Shown: positions 34,274 to 43,962, counted from the stretch's first letter. The stretch: 64,000 bases of DNA from UBA4416 sp040389965 (GCA_040389965.1 JAZJZF010000028.1:1-64000), one strand, 5' to 3'. Numbers and translations are program-made. Notes: generated by a model not told the origin, from the sequence alone.

Positions 34274-37200
34274 ATGGAAACTACACCATATCAATCTACA
34301 CATAAAATCCGCATTGTAACTGCCGCCGCATTATTCGATGGTCACGATGCTGCTATCAATATTATGCGCCGTATTATTCAATCGAGCGGTGCAGAGGTTA
34401 TACATTTAGGACACGACAGAAGTGCGCAGGAAGTTGTAAACTGTGCGATACAGGAAGATGCCAATGCTATTGCTGTTACCAGTTATCAGGGCGGACACGT
34501 AGAATATTTTAAATACATGTACGATCTTTTAAAAGAAAAAAATTGTGAGCATATTAAATTATTCGGCGGTGGCGGCGGTGTTATTCTTCCTACTGAAATT
34601 GATGAGTTACATGCTTATGGGATCACAAAAATATACTCACCTGATGATGGCCGTTCGCTTGGCTTACAAGGTATGATCAATGACCTGTTACGCCAGTGTG
34701 ATTATGCAACAGGAACAAATATTAAGCAGGATGCCGCTAAAATTGCGGAGAGAGATTATAAATCTATTGCCAGAATTATTTCGGCAGCAGAAAACTTTAA
34801 TGAAGAAAATTTAGGTTTATTAAACGAGTTAAAAGAGAAAGCAGGAAAATCCTCAACGCCTGTTCTTGGCATTACCGGTACGGGTGGTTCAGGAAAATCG
34901 AGCTTGGTGGATGAACTGGTACGCAGGTTTTTAATTGATTTTAAAGACAAGCAAATTGCTATTATTTCCGTAGATCCATCGAAACGTAAAACCGGTGGCG
35001 CTTTGCTGGGTGACAGGATCCGTATGAATGCCATTAAAAATGACCGTGTGTATATGCGTTCGTTGGCAACACGCCAGAGTAATTTAGCTTTGAGTAAATA
35101 TGTTCAGGATGCCGTTAATATTTGTAAGGCTGCTAATTTCGATCTGATCATTTTAGAAACTTCAGGGATCGGACAAAGCGATACGGAGATCATTGAACAC
35201 TCTAATATGAGTTTATATGTGATGACTCCTGAATATGGCGCTGCTACTCAGTTAGAGAAGATTGACATGTTGGACTTTGCCGACATTATTGCCTTGAATA
35301 AATTTGACAAACGCGGTGCATTAGATGCCATCCGCGATGTAAAAAAACAATACAAACGCAACCATAATTTATGGGAAATTGTTGATGAAGATATTCCGGT
35401 GTTTGGTACTATTGCCTCTCAGTTTAACGATCCGGGCATGAATCGCTTATACAAAGCGGTAATGAATAAAATGGTAGAGAAAACAGGAAACAAAAATCTG
35501 GCTTCTCAGTTCCATATTACGGAAGAGATGAGTGAGAAAATTTACATTATTCCACCATCGAAAACACGTTACTTAAGCGAGATCTCTGAAAACAATCGCA
35601 ACTATGATAAGCGCGCTAATCAACAGGCAGAGGTTGCACAAAAATTATATGGTATTCAAAAAACCATCGAAACGATCTCAGAATCGAAGATGGATGATAA
35701 GGACCGCCTGATCAAAGGTTTGCAGGAGGCTTTTGAAAAAACAAAGCTTGACCTGGATCCTCGTAATTTATTGACTATTGAAACCTGGGAAGCCAAGAAA
35801 AAATTATTCAGTAGTGAGTTTTATGAATTTAAAGTGCGTGATAAGGTTTTAAAAATTGCAACACATTACGAATCCCTTTCACATACGCAGATTCCAAAAA
35901 TTGCTTCACCAAAATATACTGCATGGGGCGATATTTTAAAATGGAATTTGCAGGAAAACTTTCCGGGAGATTTTCCTTACACAGCAGGTATTTATCCGTT
36001 TAAGCGTGAAGGAGAAGATCCAACGCGTATGTTTGCCGGAGAAGGCGGACCTGAAAGAACAAACAAACGTTTTCATTATGTAAGTAAAGGATTGCCTGCA
36101 GCCCGTTTAAGTACAGCATTTGACAGCGTTACCTTATATGGTAACGATCCTGANNNNNNNNNNNNNNNNNNNNNNNNNNNNNNNNNNNNNNNNNNNCGAT
36201 ATTTACGGTAAAGTAGGTAACAGTGGCGTAAGCATTTGTTGTTTAGACGATGCAAAAAAATTATATAGCGGCTTTAATTTAGCGGATCCTAAAACATCGG
36301 TATCAATGACTATTAACGGTCCGGCCCCTACCCTTGCCGCTTTTTTCATGAACGCTGCCATTGACCAACAATGTGAGTTTTACATTAAAGAAAATGGTTT
36401 AGAAAAAGAAGTTGAAGAAAAAATAAAAGCCATTTACAAAGCCAAAGGAACAGTAAGGCCAACTTATCAGGGAGAATTACCGGAAGGTAATAACGGCTTA
36501 GGTTTAATGTTGTTAGGTGTTACCGGCGACCAGGTGTTACCGGCCGATGTGTATGAAAAAATAAAAGCTACTACTTTATCGCAAGTGCGTGGTACAGTAC
36601 AGGCCGATATTTTAAAAGAGGACCAGGCACAAAACACCTGTATTTTCAGTACTGAATTCAGCTTAAGGGTAATGGGTGATGTGCAGCAATATTTCATCGA
36701 TCAAAAAGTACGTAACTTTTATTCGGTATCTATTAGCGGTTACCATATCGCTGAAGCAGGTGCCAATCCTATCTCTCAGCTTGCCTTTACTTTAGCAAAC
36801 GGTTTTACATTTGTAGAATATTATTTAAGTCGTGGCATGAACATCGATGATTTTGCGCCAAACTTATCTTTCTTTTTCAGTAATGGAATCGATCCTGAGT
36901 ACTCTGTGATTGGCCGTGTGAGCCGCCGTATCTGGTCGAAAGCCATGAAATTACGTTACGGTGGCAATGAGAGAAGCCAGATGTTGAAATACCATATTCA
37001 AACATCGGGTCGTTCGTTACACGCACAGGAAATTGATTTTAATGATATCCGTACAACCTTACAGGCATTGTATGCGATTTATGATAACTGTAATTCGTTA
37101 CACACCAACGCTTACGATGAGGCTATTACCACGCCTACAGAAGAATCGGTACGAAGAGCAATGGCCATTCAATTGATCATTAACCGCGAATTAGGTTTAG

Positions 37201-37688
37201 CGAAAAATGAAAATCCTTTGCAGGGCTCTTTCATCATTGAAGAATTAACAGACCTTGTGGAAGAAGCGGTATTAACAGAGTTTGATCGCATTTCTGAACG
37301 TGGTGGTGTGTTAGGTGCCATGGAAACCATGTACCAACGTGGCCAAATCCAGGAAGAAAGCTTGTATTACGAAACACTGAAACACACAGGAGAATATCCT
37401 ATCATTGGTGTAAATACATTTTTATCAAGCAAAGGAAGCCCAACCATTATTCCTAAAGAAGTGATCCGTTCTACTTCGGAGGAAAAAGAATACCAGATTA
37501 CGATGTTGGCGGAGTTACACAACTCTCATAAAGAAAAACACGATGAGTATGTGAAAAAACTGCAGCATGCTGCTGTTCAAAATCAGAATATTTTTAGCGA
37601 ACTCATGGATGCCGTTAAATTTATGAGTCTTGGGCAAATTACCCGTGCACTGTTTGAAGTAGGCGGGCAATACAGAAGGAATATGTAA
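34274..37688 (+). CDS. icmF: Fused isobutyryl-CoA/methylmalonyl-CoA-type mutase IcmF (interrupted by gap)
   Basis: A cobalamin-dependent acyl-CoA mutase fused to its own G-protein chaperone. In order: B12-binding domain with the axial histidine H24 in FDGHDAAIN and GGGGGVILP; MeaB-like GTPase domain with P-loop GTGGSGKSS near residue 205, SVDPSKRKTGGALLGDRIRM and NKFDK; linker; then the mutase barrel from about residue 520. The N run at 36154-36196 falls in the conserved stretch between LYGNDP and DIYGKVGNSGVSICC. Its 43 Ns break the frame; the true gap must be a multiple of three bases, perhaps only about nine. Counting that, the protein is about 1125 residues, normal for IcmF. The exact substrate (isobutyryl-, isovaleryl- or methylmalonyl-CoA) is not settled here. 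No B12 riboswitch was found upstream. Confidence 0.93.
36154..36196. other. Assembly gap (43 N) inside icmF
   Basis: 43 Ns between codons for LYGNDP and DIYGKV. The length cannot be right because it shifts the frame of one continuous gene. Confidence 0.95.
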
Positions 37689-37712
37689 AACACCTGTTTA
37701 CTCAAATGAAAT

Positions 37713-37743
37713 AAAAAGCCCTTGTAAATTGCAGGGGCTTTTT
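37713..37743 (+). terminator. Terminator after icmF
   Basis: Stem AAAAAGCCC..TG / CA..GGGGCTTTTT ending in a T run, 25 bases after the icmF stop. Confidence 0.7.
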
Positions 37744-37753
37744 ATTATATTTG
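37722..37753 (+). promoter_or_regulatory. Candidate promoter of the SpoIIE phosphatase gene
   Basis: TTG (37722-37724), a 21-base spacer and an exact TATATTTG (37746-37753). It overlaps the icmF terminator and would give a leader of about 80 bases. Confidence 0.35.
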
Positions 37754-37841
37754 ATTTATAAATTACCGGTTTCACTATCCGGTATATGATCTGCTCCGTC
37801 CCGGTTACTCAGCCTGAAAACATTTATTTTATTTTTTATTG

Positions 37842-39854
37842 ATGAACAGAAAATTCATTTACTTTTTCTTTATACTCTTTCATATATGGAAGGGCGGTTA
37901 CGCACAGGTTAATGATTCTATCAGTAACGTTCTTAATAGCAACAAGAGCCATTTAGAAAAAATAAAAAAACTTAACATGTTATGCGAAGACTTTTGGTTC
38001 ACGGGTCATTATAAAGAATCGAAATATATTGCAGACACGTTGTTTTATCTGGAAAAACAAGAGTTAAATACTTCACCCGGCAACAAAGACTTATTAAAAG
38101 AACAAGCTTATACGTATAATAATCTGGCCATTATTTACCGTTTTCAGGGCAATTATTCCGCCTCTATCGACAATCACTTAAAAGCTCTCAAAATAAGGGA
38201 AACCATTAATGATGTGCGTGGCATTGCCCGCTCAAATTTAGGTTTAGGAACCATCAATGAATTTTTAGGCAAGAAAAAAGAAGCGCTCGTTTATAAACTT
38301 AAAGCCAAAGCGTTATTTGAACAGGCAAAAGATACCATGTTCGTTGCCATTACCAACAATCATATTGCGAGTATTTATTTTGACCTTGGCAACATCAATG
38401 AAGCCGAAAAACATAATAGCATGGCAATATTGGTTTTTATACAAAAATCTAATCTTAGTGGTACAGCTGATGCTTACATGCTTGCCGGTCAAATTTTTGA
38501 AATCAAAAAAGAATATGCAGATGCGATTGATAATTACAAAGGCGGTTTAATTTATAAAGAATTTTGCAGCATGCAGGATGGGGTTATTGACGCGAATGTC
38601 AGGTTGGGAAAGGTTTACACTAAACTCAACCAACTTGATAAAGCTAAAAAACATTTAAACGATGCATTAATCCTCTCGAATAAGTTAGGCTCTAAAATTA
38701 ATCAAAGCGATATTTACAAAGCTTTAACAACCATCGACAGTATTAGCCATGATTACGCAGCAGCCTATCAACATTATAAATTGCATATCGCTTACCGGGA
38801 CAGTTTGATCAATCAAAAATCTGCCGAAAAGATCTCTCAGCTGCAGGCCGGTTTTGAAAACCAGAAAATTGAAGAAATAAAGGCTTTACAGGAAGAAAAA
38901 AAAGAATACGACCGAAAGGAAAAGGAACAGCAACAGAAAGTTATCCTTTACTCAATATCAGCGGGCCTCCTGATAGTGTTGGTGTTTACCTTTTTCATCT
39001 TCAGAAGCTACAAATTAAAACAAAAAATAAATAACGAATTAATTATTAAAAACGACATCATTGAAAAACAAAAGCACCTGGTAGAAGAAAAACAAACAGA
39101 AATTTTAGATAGTATAAATTACGCCAAACGTATTCAGTATTCGCTTTTGGCAAGCGAAAAATTATTGAATGAAAACTTAAAGGATTATTTTTTATTCTTT
39201 AAGCCTAAAGATGTGGTAAGCGGCGATTTTTACTGGGGCTCGAAATTAAATAATAGCAATTTTATTTTGGTAACAGCAGATAGTACCGGACATGGTGTGC
39301 CGGGGGCCATTATGAGCATGCTTAATATCAGCTGTTTAAATGAGGCCATAAGCTCGGATAAATTAATGCAGCCTGCAGATATTTTAAATGCAAGCCGCGA
39401 AAAAATAATTACCCATTTATCTAATGATGGAAGTGAGGAAGGCGGCAAAGACGGCATGGATTGTAGCTTAATTAGTTTCGATTTCGCAAACAAAAAACTT
39501 GCCTACTCTGCTGCTAATAATCCCATTTGGATTATAAGAAAAAATTCATTGATTGCTTTACCGGCCGACCGGATGCCTGTTGGCAAGCACAACAAAGACA
39601 ACGTATTATTTACGCAACATCAAATTGAACTACAAACAGGCGACATGGTTTATACTTTAACTGACGGATTTCCCGATCAGTTTGGCGGACCAAAGGGGAA
39701 AAAATATAAATACAAGCAACTAGAAGAATTATTGATTTCGATAGCTGATAAACCAACTGCTTTGCAAAAACAATTGGTGAGCGAAGCATTTGATCAATGG
39801 AAAGGAACACTTGACCAGGTAGATGATATTACCATTATCGGGATTAGGGTCTAA
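37842..39854 (+). CDS. TPR-SpoIIE (PP2C-type) serine/threonine phosphatase
   Basis: A membrane-bound signalling protein of 670 residues. Start at ATG 37842 rather than the TTG one codon before. Signal peptide (to GYAQ), about six TPR units outside the cytoplasm (for example YTYNNLAIIYRFQGNYSASIDN), a coiled coil (residues about 330-365), one transmembrane helix (VILYSISAGLLIVLVFTFFIF, given without its last residues), a second short coil, and a C-terminal SpoIIE phosphatase domain with DVVSGDFYWG and ADSTGHGVPGAIMSML holding metal-binding aspartates. It ends in TIIGIRV. Such proteins usually act on anti-sigma-factor antagonists; no partner kinase or STAS gene lies nearby. Confidence 0.9.
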   Translation: MNRKFIYFFFILFHIWKGGYAQVNDSISNVLNSNKSHLEKIKKLNMLCEDFWFTGHYKESKYIADTLFYLEKQELNTSPGNKDLLKEQAYTYNNLAIIYRFQGNYSASIDNHLKALKIRETINDVRGIARSNLGLGTINEFLGKKKEALVYKLKAKALFEQAKDTMFVAITNNHIASIYFDLGNINEAEKHNSMAILVFIQKSNLSGTADAYMLAGQIFEIKKEYADAIDNYKGGLIYKEFCSMQDGVIDANVRLGKVYTKLNQLDKAKKHLNDALILSNKLGSKINQSDIYKALTTIDSISHDYAAAYQHYKLHIAYRDSLINQKSAEKISQLQAGFENQKIEEIKALQEEKKEYDRKEKEQQQKVILYSISAGLLIVLVFTFFIFRSYKLKQKINNELIIKNDIIEKQKHLVEEKQTEILDSINYAKRIQYSLLASEKLLNENLKDYFLFFKPKDVVSGDFYWGSKLNNSNFILVTADSTGHGVPGAIMSMLNISCLNEAISSDKLMQPADILNASREKIITHLSNDGSEEGGKDGMDCSLISFDFANKKLAYSAANNPIWIIRKNSLIALPADRMPVGKHNKDNVLFTQHQIELQTGDMVYTLTDGFPDQFGGPKGKKYKYKQLEELLISIADKPTALQKQLVSEAFDQWKGTLDQVDDITIIGIRV

Positions 39855-39879
39855 CGTTTATACCACTTCAAAGCAGATA

Positions 39880-40773
39880 TTAGTAATAAGTATACTCATA
39901 AACCGTTTCCTCTTCATTTGTGCCTTTTACAGTCTTATGGGTCGTTATTAAACCTTTTTCGTTATACTCAAACATAAAATAAACATCGAGCATTCCTGTT
40001 CTGTGCTGTTTCAACAATTGCCCGATTTCGTTGTATTCACACTCATCATTTGCATTCATACCCATAATGGATGCCTTTTCAATGACCTTTAAACCGTCTT
40101 TATTATATTCGGCTTCGCCGTATCCAACTAATTTATTTTTTTCGTCATAGGATTCGAACCGCACCCTCAGTCCCCTGTTATCATAAAACTCTTTGTCAGC
40201 GCCATTAGCCGACAATTCGGTACGTGTATTTAATTTAGTATTGTACTCTATTTTAGTCACAGAGGCTTTACCGTCGCTATCTGTAAATATTTTACTGATC
40301 AGCTTACCATCTTCATTATATTCATATTTTATACTAAATACAGATCCATCTTTATACTTTGTTTTTTCCTGGATTACTTTTCCGTCTTTATCAAATTCGT
40401 ACGTGTATCTTTTTTTTCCTGAATAGTCGCTTTCCTCACTTATTTTATTTCCCATTTTGTCGTAGGTAGAAATTGACCAACCACCTTCATATATTTGCTT
40501 TGCAGATTTAACTTTATGTTTGACAATAAGTTCTTCCTGAGTAGGTGCTTTTTTTACAGGGCCTGTATACGCTGAATTCTGAATAGGAAGTTGCACGCTA
40601 TCGTTTGCAGGAGTATTGTTGAGACCCTGATTTGCCTGAAGGGCGGCATTCAAAATTTCATTGTTCCTGTCCGTATCCGATTGGCATGAAGCGGCAAACG
40701 ATCCAACTGCTATTAGCAATACATAAGTAAGCAACTTTGATCTTTGTACATCCGGGAATCTATTTATATTCAT
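39880..40773 (-). CDS. Lipoprotein with YD/RHS-like repeats, unknown function
   Basis: A 297-residue lipoprotein: signal ending in the lipobox FAASC at about residue 30, then a low-complexity linker, then about seven short beta-hairpin repeats of the YD/MORN-like kind (YDKMGNKISEES, YEFDKDGKVIQEK, YEYNEDGKLISKI, AEYNKDGLKVIEK, CEYNEIGQLLKQH, FEYNEKGLITTHK). These repeats tile the whole of residues 100-297. No toxin domain follows, so it is not an RHS toxin. It ends 7 bases after the neighbouring membrane-protein gene stops and is probably in the same operon. Confidence 0.78.
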   Translation of the reverse strand: MNINRFPDVQRSKLLTYVLLIAVGSFAASCQSDTDRNNEILNAALQANQGLNNTPANDSVQLPIQNSAYTGPVKKAPTQEELIVKHKVKSAKQIYEGGWSISTYDKMGNKISEESDYSGKKRYTYEFDKDGKVIQEKTKYKDGSVFSIKYEYNEDGKLISKIFTDSDGKASVTKIEYNTKLNTRTELSANGADKEFYDNRGLRVRFESYDEKNKLVGYGEAEYNKDGLKVIEKASIMGMNANDECEYNEIGQLLKQHRTGMLDVYFMFEYNEKGLITTHKTVKGTNEEETVYEYTYY

Positions 40774-40780
40774 TTTTTTA

Positions 40781-41434
40781 TTAGCAATAATGTTTTGTGG
40801 TTATTTCAAAGATAAAATTACAAAATTCTATGAGGTTTTTGGAAATTGAAAAACAGGCAATGCACCTGTTATAAGAATCTCTCTTAACGGGGTATATTAT
40901 AAGCAGCTGTAGGATTTTTGAATAAATGTAATTGAGGTGTATTTGTAATGCATCTTCAATATCCTTTACCTTAGTAGCATATTGGGACTTTGAAATTTTA
41001 AGCTGCTGAAATTGCGCCTGATTAGAAATGTCTATATATTCGAACCGGGAAGGCACTTGCCGCACATCGCCCAAAGAACCTTTCAGAGTAAGGACAGGGA
41101 CATTATTCTTATCAAAAAAAGTGAGGAACAATTCCTTTATATAAGCATGGCCATTTTTGCGACGAATGTACTGTTTAGAGATAGTAAATGGATAATTTAA
41201 TACAATTGGCGCATCTAACTCACGGTCATTTATTTCTATCGACAGGGTTTGATCCTTGCCATAAATATTAATCTTAAATCGCCGTACAAAATAAATAAGG
41301 AATCCCCATGCCGTAAGCAAAAAAGTTGCCAATAAAAAATAATTATTTGTGCCTTTGAGTCCCCTGGGTTTTTGATCGCCTAAATATAAATTCACCGCAT
41401 AAAAAACAAACGCTACTAAGGCAAAAGAGATCAA
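40781..41434 (-). CDS. Membrane protein with PH-like region; 5' end probably frameshifted
   Basis: Two N-terminal membrane helices (about 3-19 and 30-47) are followed by a soluble beta-rich part (KINIYGKDQTLSIEINDREL ... KELFLTFFDKNNVPVLTLKG) resembling membrane-anchored PH-like proteins; I cannot assign a function. The only start in this frame is TTG at 41434, right at a stop and beside a run of six T on the coding strand (41433-41438). In the next frame an ATG at 41498 reads MYTTEFSCYSLRPIHSKRITF and would join this frame perfectly if one T were removed. The last 40 residues are cysteine-rich and look less natural. Operon with the lipoprotein gene. Confidence 0.55.
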   Translation of the reverse strand: MISFALVAFVFYAVNLYLGDQKPRGLKGTNNYFLLATFLLTAWGFLIYFVRRFKINIYGKDQTLSIEINDRELDAPIVLNYPFTISKQYIRRKNGHAYIKELFLTFFDKNNVPVLTLKGSLGDVRQVPSRFEYIDISNQAQFQQLKISKSQYATKVKDIEDALQIHLNYIYSKILQLLIIYPVKRDSYNRCIACFSISKNLIEFCNFIFEITTKHYC

Positions 41435-41534
41435 AAAACGTTATGCGTTTCGAGTGTATTGGTCTTAAACTATAGCAGGAAAATTCAGTAGTGTACATAG
41501 GAGTTATTTCTTAATTTATTTATGCAATTCAACT

Positions 41535-41612
41535 TTACACCTTTAGAAAGACCTGTACAAGGGATATGAAAACAGCAAACAGGCATAGCAAAAGCGAAAG
41601 TTTATATTTCAT
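41535..41612 (-). CDS. Possible 25-residue hydrophobic micro-ORF
   Basis: ATG at 41612 reads MKYKLSLLLCLFAVF then ISLVQVFLKV and stops. It looks like a signal peptide or a single membrane helix with a positively charged start. It lies in the 291-base gap between the divergent genes at 41434 and 41726, which otherwise shows only a TACCTTTAG box at 41692. Weak evidence; may be chance or the remnant of a secreted protein. Confidence 0.25.
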   Translation of the reverse strand: MKYKLSLLLCLFAVFISLVQVFLKV

Positions 41613-41691
41613 GGTGGTAAAGTTACAACTATAATAGAATTTTGTATTTACAAAACTCCGATTCACATTTTAAAATTTAATGATGATTTAC

Positions 41692-41700
41692 TACCTTTAG
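41692..41700 (+). promoter_or_regulatory. Candidate -7 box
   Basis: TACCTTTAG, 26 bases before the ATG at 41726, identical to the box ahead of the cytochrome-TPR gene. Confidence 0.3.
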
Positions 41701-41725
41701 TATTAAACTTTAAAACTTATATCCC

Positions 41726-42835
41726 ATGAAAAAAATTCTTTACGTAGTAATTGGCTTATTAGTCATTTACCTTATTTTATGTATGGTTGGGCCTTCTTCT
41801 ATAAGAGTGGAACGTTCAACAGAAATTAATGCTGCGGCAGATGGTATCAGAACTAAAATTGTTGACCTGAAGTTTTTTCACGAAAGCTGGAGTCCCTGGA
41901 CTGAAAAAGATCCCGGCATGAAAGTGACTTATACCGGCGAACCCTGGAAAGAAGGCTCATCGATGAGTTGGGAAAGTGAGAAAAAAGAAGTTGGAAAAGG
42001 AAGCATGACTTATAAATACACGCATAATGATACGGTAATGCAATCTTTAAATTTTGAAGGGCATGGTGAAGCCCAGGTATATCATGTGGTAAGTAGCACC
42101 GGCGATAATAAAAGCAGAGTTACCTGGATCATGCAAAATAAGGTTCCGTTTTTCCTGAGAGCAATTATGTTGTTTATGAATATGGATAAAATGGTTGGTC
42201 CCGATTTTGAAAAAGGACTTTCTAAATTAAAAGCTGCTATGGAAAGTATGGCTGCTGAACCTACGGTGCATTATGACGTTAAGGAACTTAACTGGGAAGC
42301 AAAAACATTTTATGGTAAAGGTGAAAAACTTTCTTTCGATCAGAAAGACGTTAAATTCCACGGTTGGGCGATGGAAGCGCGCATTTATGCAGAAGATCCG
42401 AAGCGCGGCTTCCTGCCGTCTACCGGCCGCATAACACGTTACATAGAGCCGGAAAACGNNNNNNNNNNAGGTATAAGCCAAAATAATGAGTTCGCAATCA
42501 TAAAAGCTAAAATAAAAGCGATCGGCGCTCCAAAAGCCATCTACTTTACATTTGACGAAAAAACCATGATCACAGATTTTGCCGCAGTAATGGAAGTAGC
42601 AAAGGGAAGCAAACTGAGCGGCTGGGAAAAATTTGAATCGCCTGCCGGAAAAGTATTATTGATAGAGTATTATGGCCCGTATGATAAATCGGCACAGGCG
42701 CATTATGCTATGGATGCTTATATGAAAGAAAAAGGTTTAAAACAATCTCTTGTGTTGGAAGAATATGTTACAGATCCTATGACAGAAAAAGATTCTACAA
42801 AATGGTTAACCAATATTTATTATTTAGTAAAATAG
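41726..42835 (+). CDS. SRPBCC plus GyrI-like domain protein, corrupted by a chimeric insert
   Basis: Residues 1-19 form a membrane anchor or signal. Residues 25-175 are a SRPBCC/START-like ligand-binding fold (RVERSTEINAAADGIRTKIVDL, in part). The region after the gap (GISQNNEFAIIK ... LIEYYGPYDKSAQAHYAMD ... TNIYYLVK) is a GyrI-like small-molecule-binding domain of the AraC-effector type. These two domains are often joined in Bacteroidota. Between them, residues about 207-244 are not part of either: they match biotin carboxylase (see 42344-42458). The open frame through the insert and the Ns is coincidence. The real gene should be about the same length. Function, beyond binding a small ligand at the membrane, is unknown. 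Confidence 0.7.
   Translation: MKKILYVVIGLLVIYLILCMVGPSSIRVERSTEINAAADGIRTKIVDLKFFHESWSPWTEKDPGMKVTYTGEPWKEGSSMSWESEKKEVGKGSMTYKYTHNDTVMQSLNFEGHGEAQVYHVVSSTGDNKSRVTWIMQNKVPFFLRAIMLFMNMDKMVGPDFEKGLSKLKAAMESMAAEPTVHYDVKELNWEAKTFYGKGEKLSFDQKDVKFHGWAMEARIYAEDPKRGFLPSTGRITRYIEPENXXXXGISQNNEFAIIKAKIKAIGAPKAIYFTFDEKTMITDFAAVMEVAKGSKLSGWEKFESPAGKVLLIEYYGPYDKSAQAHYAMDAYMKEKGLKQSLVLEEYVTDPMTEKDSTKWLTNIYYLVK
42344..42458 (+). pseudogene. Foreign fragment of a biotin carboxylase, probable assembly chimera
   Basis: The residues KDVKFHGWAMEARIYAED followed by PKRGFLPSTGRITRYIEPE are the conserved part of the biotin carboxylase subunit of propionyl-/acetyl-CoA carboxylases. The DNA here is visibly richer in G and C than its surroundings and abuts an N run. 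The left join lies between about 42320 and 42355. It most likely comes from another genome in the sample. Confidence 0.8.
42459..42468. other. Assembly gap (10 N)
   Basis: Ten Ns following the foreign biotin carboxylase fragment, inside the SRPBCC/GyrI-like gene. Confidence 0.95.
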
Positions 42836-42856
42836 ATTTTCACTGAAAGATGTACC

Positions 42857-42887
42857 AAGCCTCTCCGCAAAAACGGAGGGGCTTTTT
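42857..42887 (+). terminator. Terminator after the SRPBCC/GyrI-like gene
   Basis: Stem AAGCCTCTCCG / CGGAGGGGCTT with a 5-base loop and a T run, 21 bases after the stop. Confidence 0.75.
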
Positions 42888-43000
42888 AATTGAAAAAATA
42901 TACCAAATATTGGTTTTAAGCCCATAATTTATAAAACAGAGCCACTCTTAACCTAAAAACAATAGATTTAATCAAATAATTACATGAAATGATGGTTCAT

Positions 43001-43029
43001 TTTAGCAAAAATGGCTTATTTTTGCTAAA
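43001..43029 (+). promoter_or_regulatory. Perfect inverted repeat enclosing a -7-like box
   Basis: TTTAGCAAAAA-N7-TTTTTGCTAAA is a perfect 11-base inverted repeat, and its right arm with two preceding bases reads TATTTTTG (43017-43024), an exact TAnnTTTG box. A second TATTTTTG stands at 43069-43076, nearer the ATG at 43096. The repeat may be an operator or a weak hairpin. Confidence 0.4.
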
Positions 43030-43095
43030 ATTATAATTCCCTTCAAACCTTGTGTTTGTTTGGTAATTTATTTTTGTACTTAGCTATACATATTT

Positions 43096-43815
43096 ATGAA
43101 ACTAATTTATACTATACTTCTTTCAACTGTTTTTTTGCTTTGCAGTCTTACTGGTAATGCTCAGGATAAAAAATCAAAGAGTCAGTTCTGGAGAAATGTA
43201 GAACGCTCAACCATCAGATCTCCCTGGATTTTTGGACTGGGATGGAACGTTATAGATGACGATGGAAATGCTTTCAAAAAATGGTTTGATGCAAGCAACT
43301 CGTGGAATGTTTTACCATACCCTTCAAAACTCAGCGCCGAAAAAGTATTCATCCAGGGCTGGAGTGTAGAAGCAGCTATAAATTATAACCAGCTTAAAAC
43401 CGGCAAACAAATAAACAGTGATATTATAAAAAGTAATAAAACCTTTGTTTCTTTTGATATAAACGGAAAGTTTAGTTTTTCGGAATTCATGAAAAATAAG
43501 ACTTTCTTCGATCCTTATGTTTTACATGGTTATGGCTATACCTTCAGAGATGTTTCAAAAAACAGCAGCGTAGCCACAGGAAACATAGGCCTTGGCTTTA
43601 ATTGCTGGGTTTATAATGATATCATAGGAATAAATGTACAATCGCAAGCAAAATTTGCTTTAACAGGGCCATTTTTTAAAACAAGTGGAAACTACCTGCA
43701 ACACTCCTTAGGTATTGTTTATAAATTTGAATCAGTGTCTTCACGTTATGGTCAAAAACCGGGGCGTAGCGGAAGTAAATACAAATTCTTTAAAACACGC
43801 TCTTCAAAAAAATAA
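43096..43815 (+). CDS. OmpA-type beta-barrel protein, paralogue 1
   Basis: A 239-residue exported protein with signal peptide (to GNAQ). The mature part has alternating strands of a small outer-membrane barrel: TIRSPWIFGLGWNVIDDDG, WSVEAAINYNQLKTGK, FVSFDINGKFSF, FDPYVLHGYGYTFR, TGNIGLGFNCWVY, IGINVQSQAKFAL and a final NYLQHSLGIVYKF. After the barrel comes a short basic tail (RYGQKPGRSGSKYKF). It is closely similar along its whole length to the next gene and lies two genes before a separate OmpA domain protein, which suggests that a barrel-OmpA protein has been split into parts. Confidence 0.8.
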   Translation: MKLIYTILLSTVFLLCSLTGNAQDKKSKSQFWRNVERSTIRSPWIFGLGWNVIDDDGNAFKKWFDASNSWNVLPYPSKLSAEKVFIQGWSVEAAINYNQLKTGKQINSDIIKSNKTFVSFDINGKFSFSEFMKNKTFFDPYVLHGYGYTFRDVSKNSSVATGNIGLGFNCWVYNDIIGINVQSQAKFALTGPFFKTSGNYLQHSLGIVYKFESVSSRYGQKPGRSGSKYKFFKTRSSKK

Positions 43816-43962
43816 TTACCTTTTTGGGGTAATTACTTCTCTTAAAAGTTAAAAGGAAGCTAAACTCCTAAATTTTAACATATTAGCTATTTAAAATTGT
43901 TAAAAAAATAGTATAATTGTTAAACAAATTAATCCCTAAGCGATTATTCAAATCTGTTTATT

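Noticed and set aside
34274..37688. Two separate mutase genes, one truncated at each side of the Ns
   Set aside because: Domains continue in IcmF order; only the arbitrary gap length breaks the frame.
39880..40773. RHS-type toxin
   Set aside because: It has a lipobox and only short YD-like hairpins, with no RHS core or toxin domain.
41726..42835. A novel SRPBCC-biotin carboxylase-GyrI fusion enzyme
   Set aside because: The carboxylase part is a fragment without active-site domains, differs in base composition and abuts an N run. An assembly chimera explains it better.
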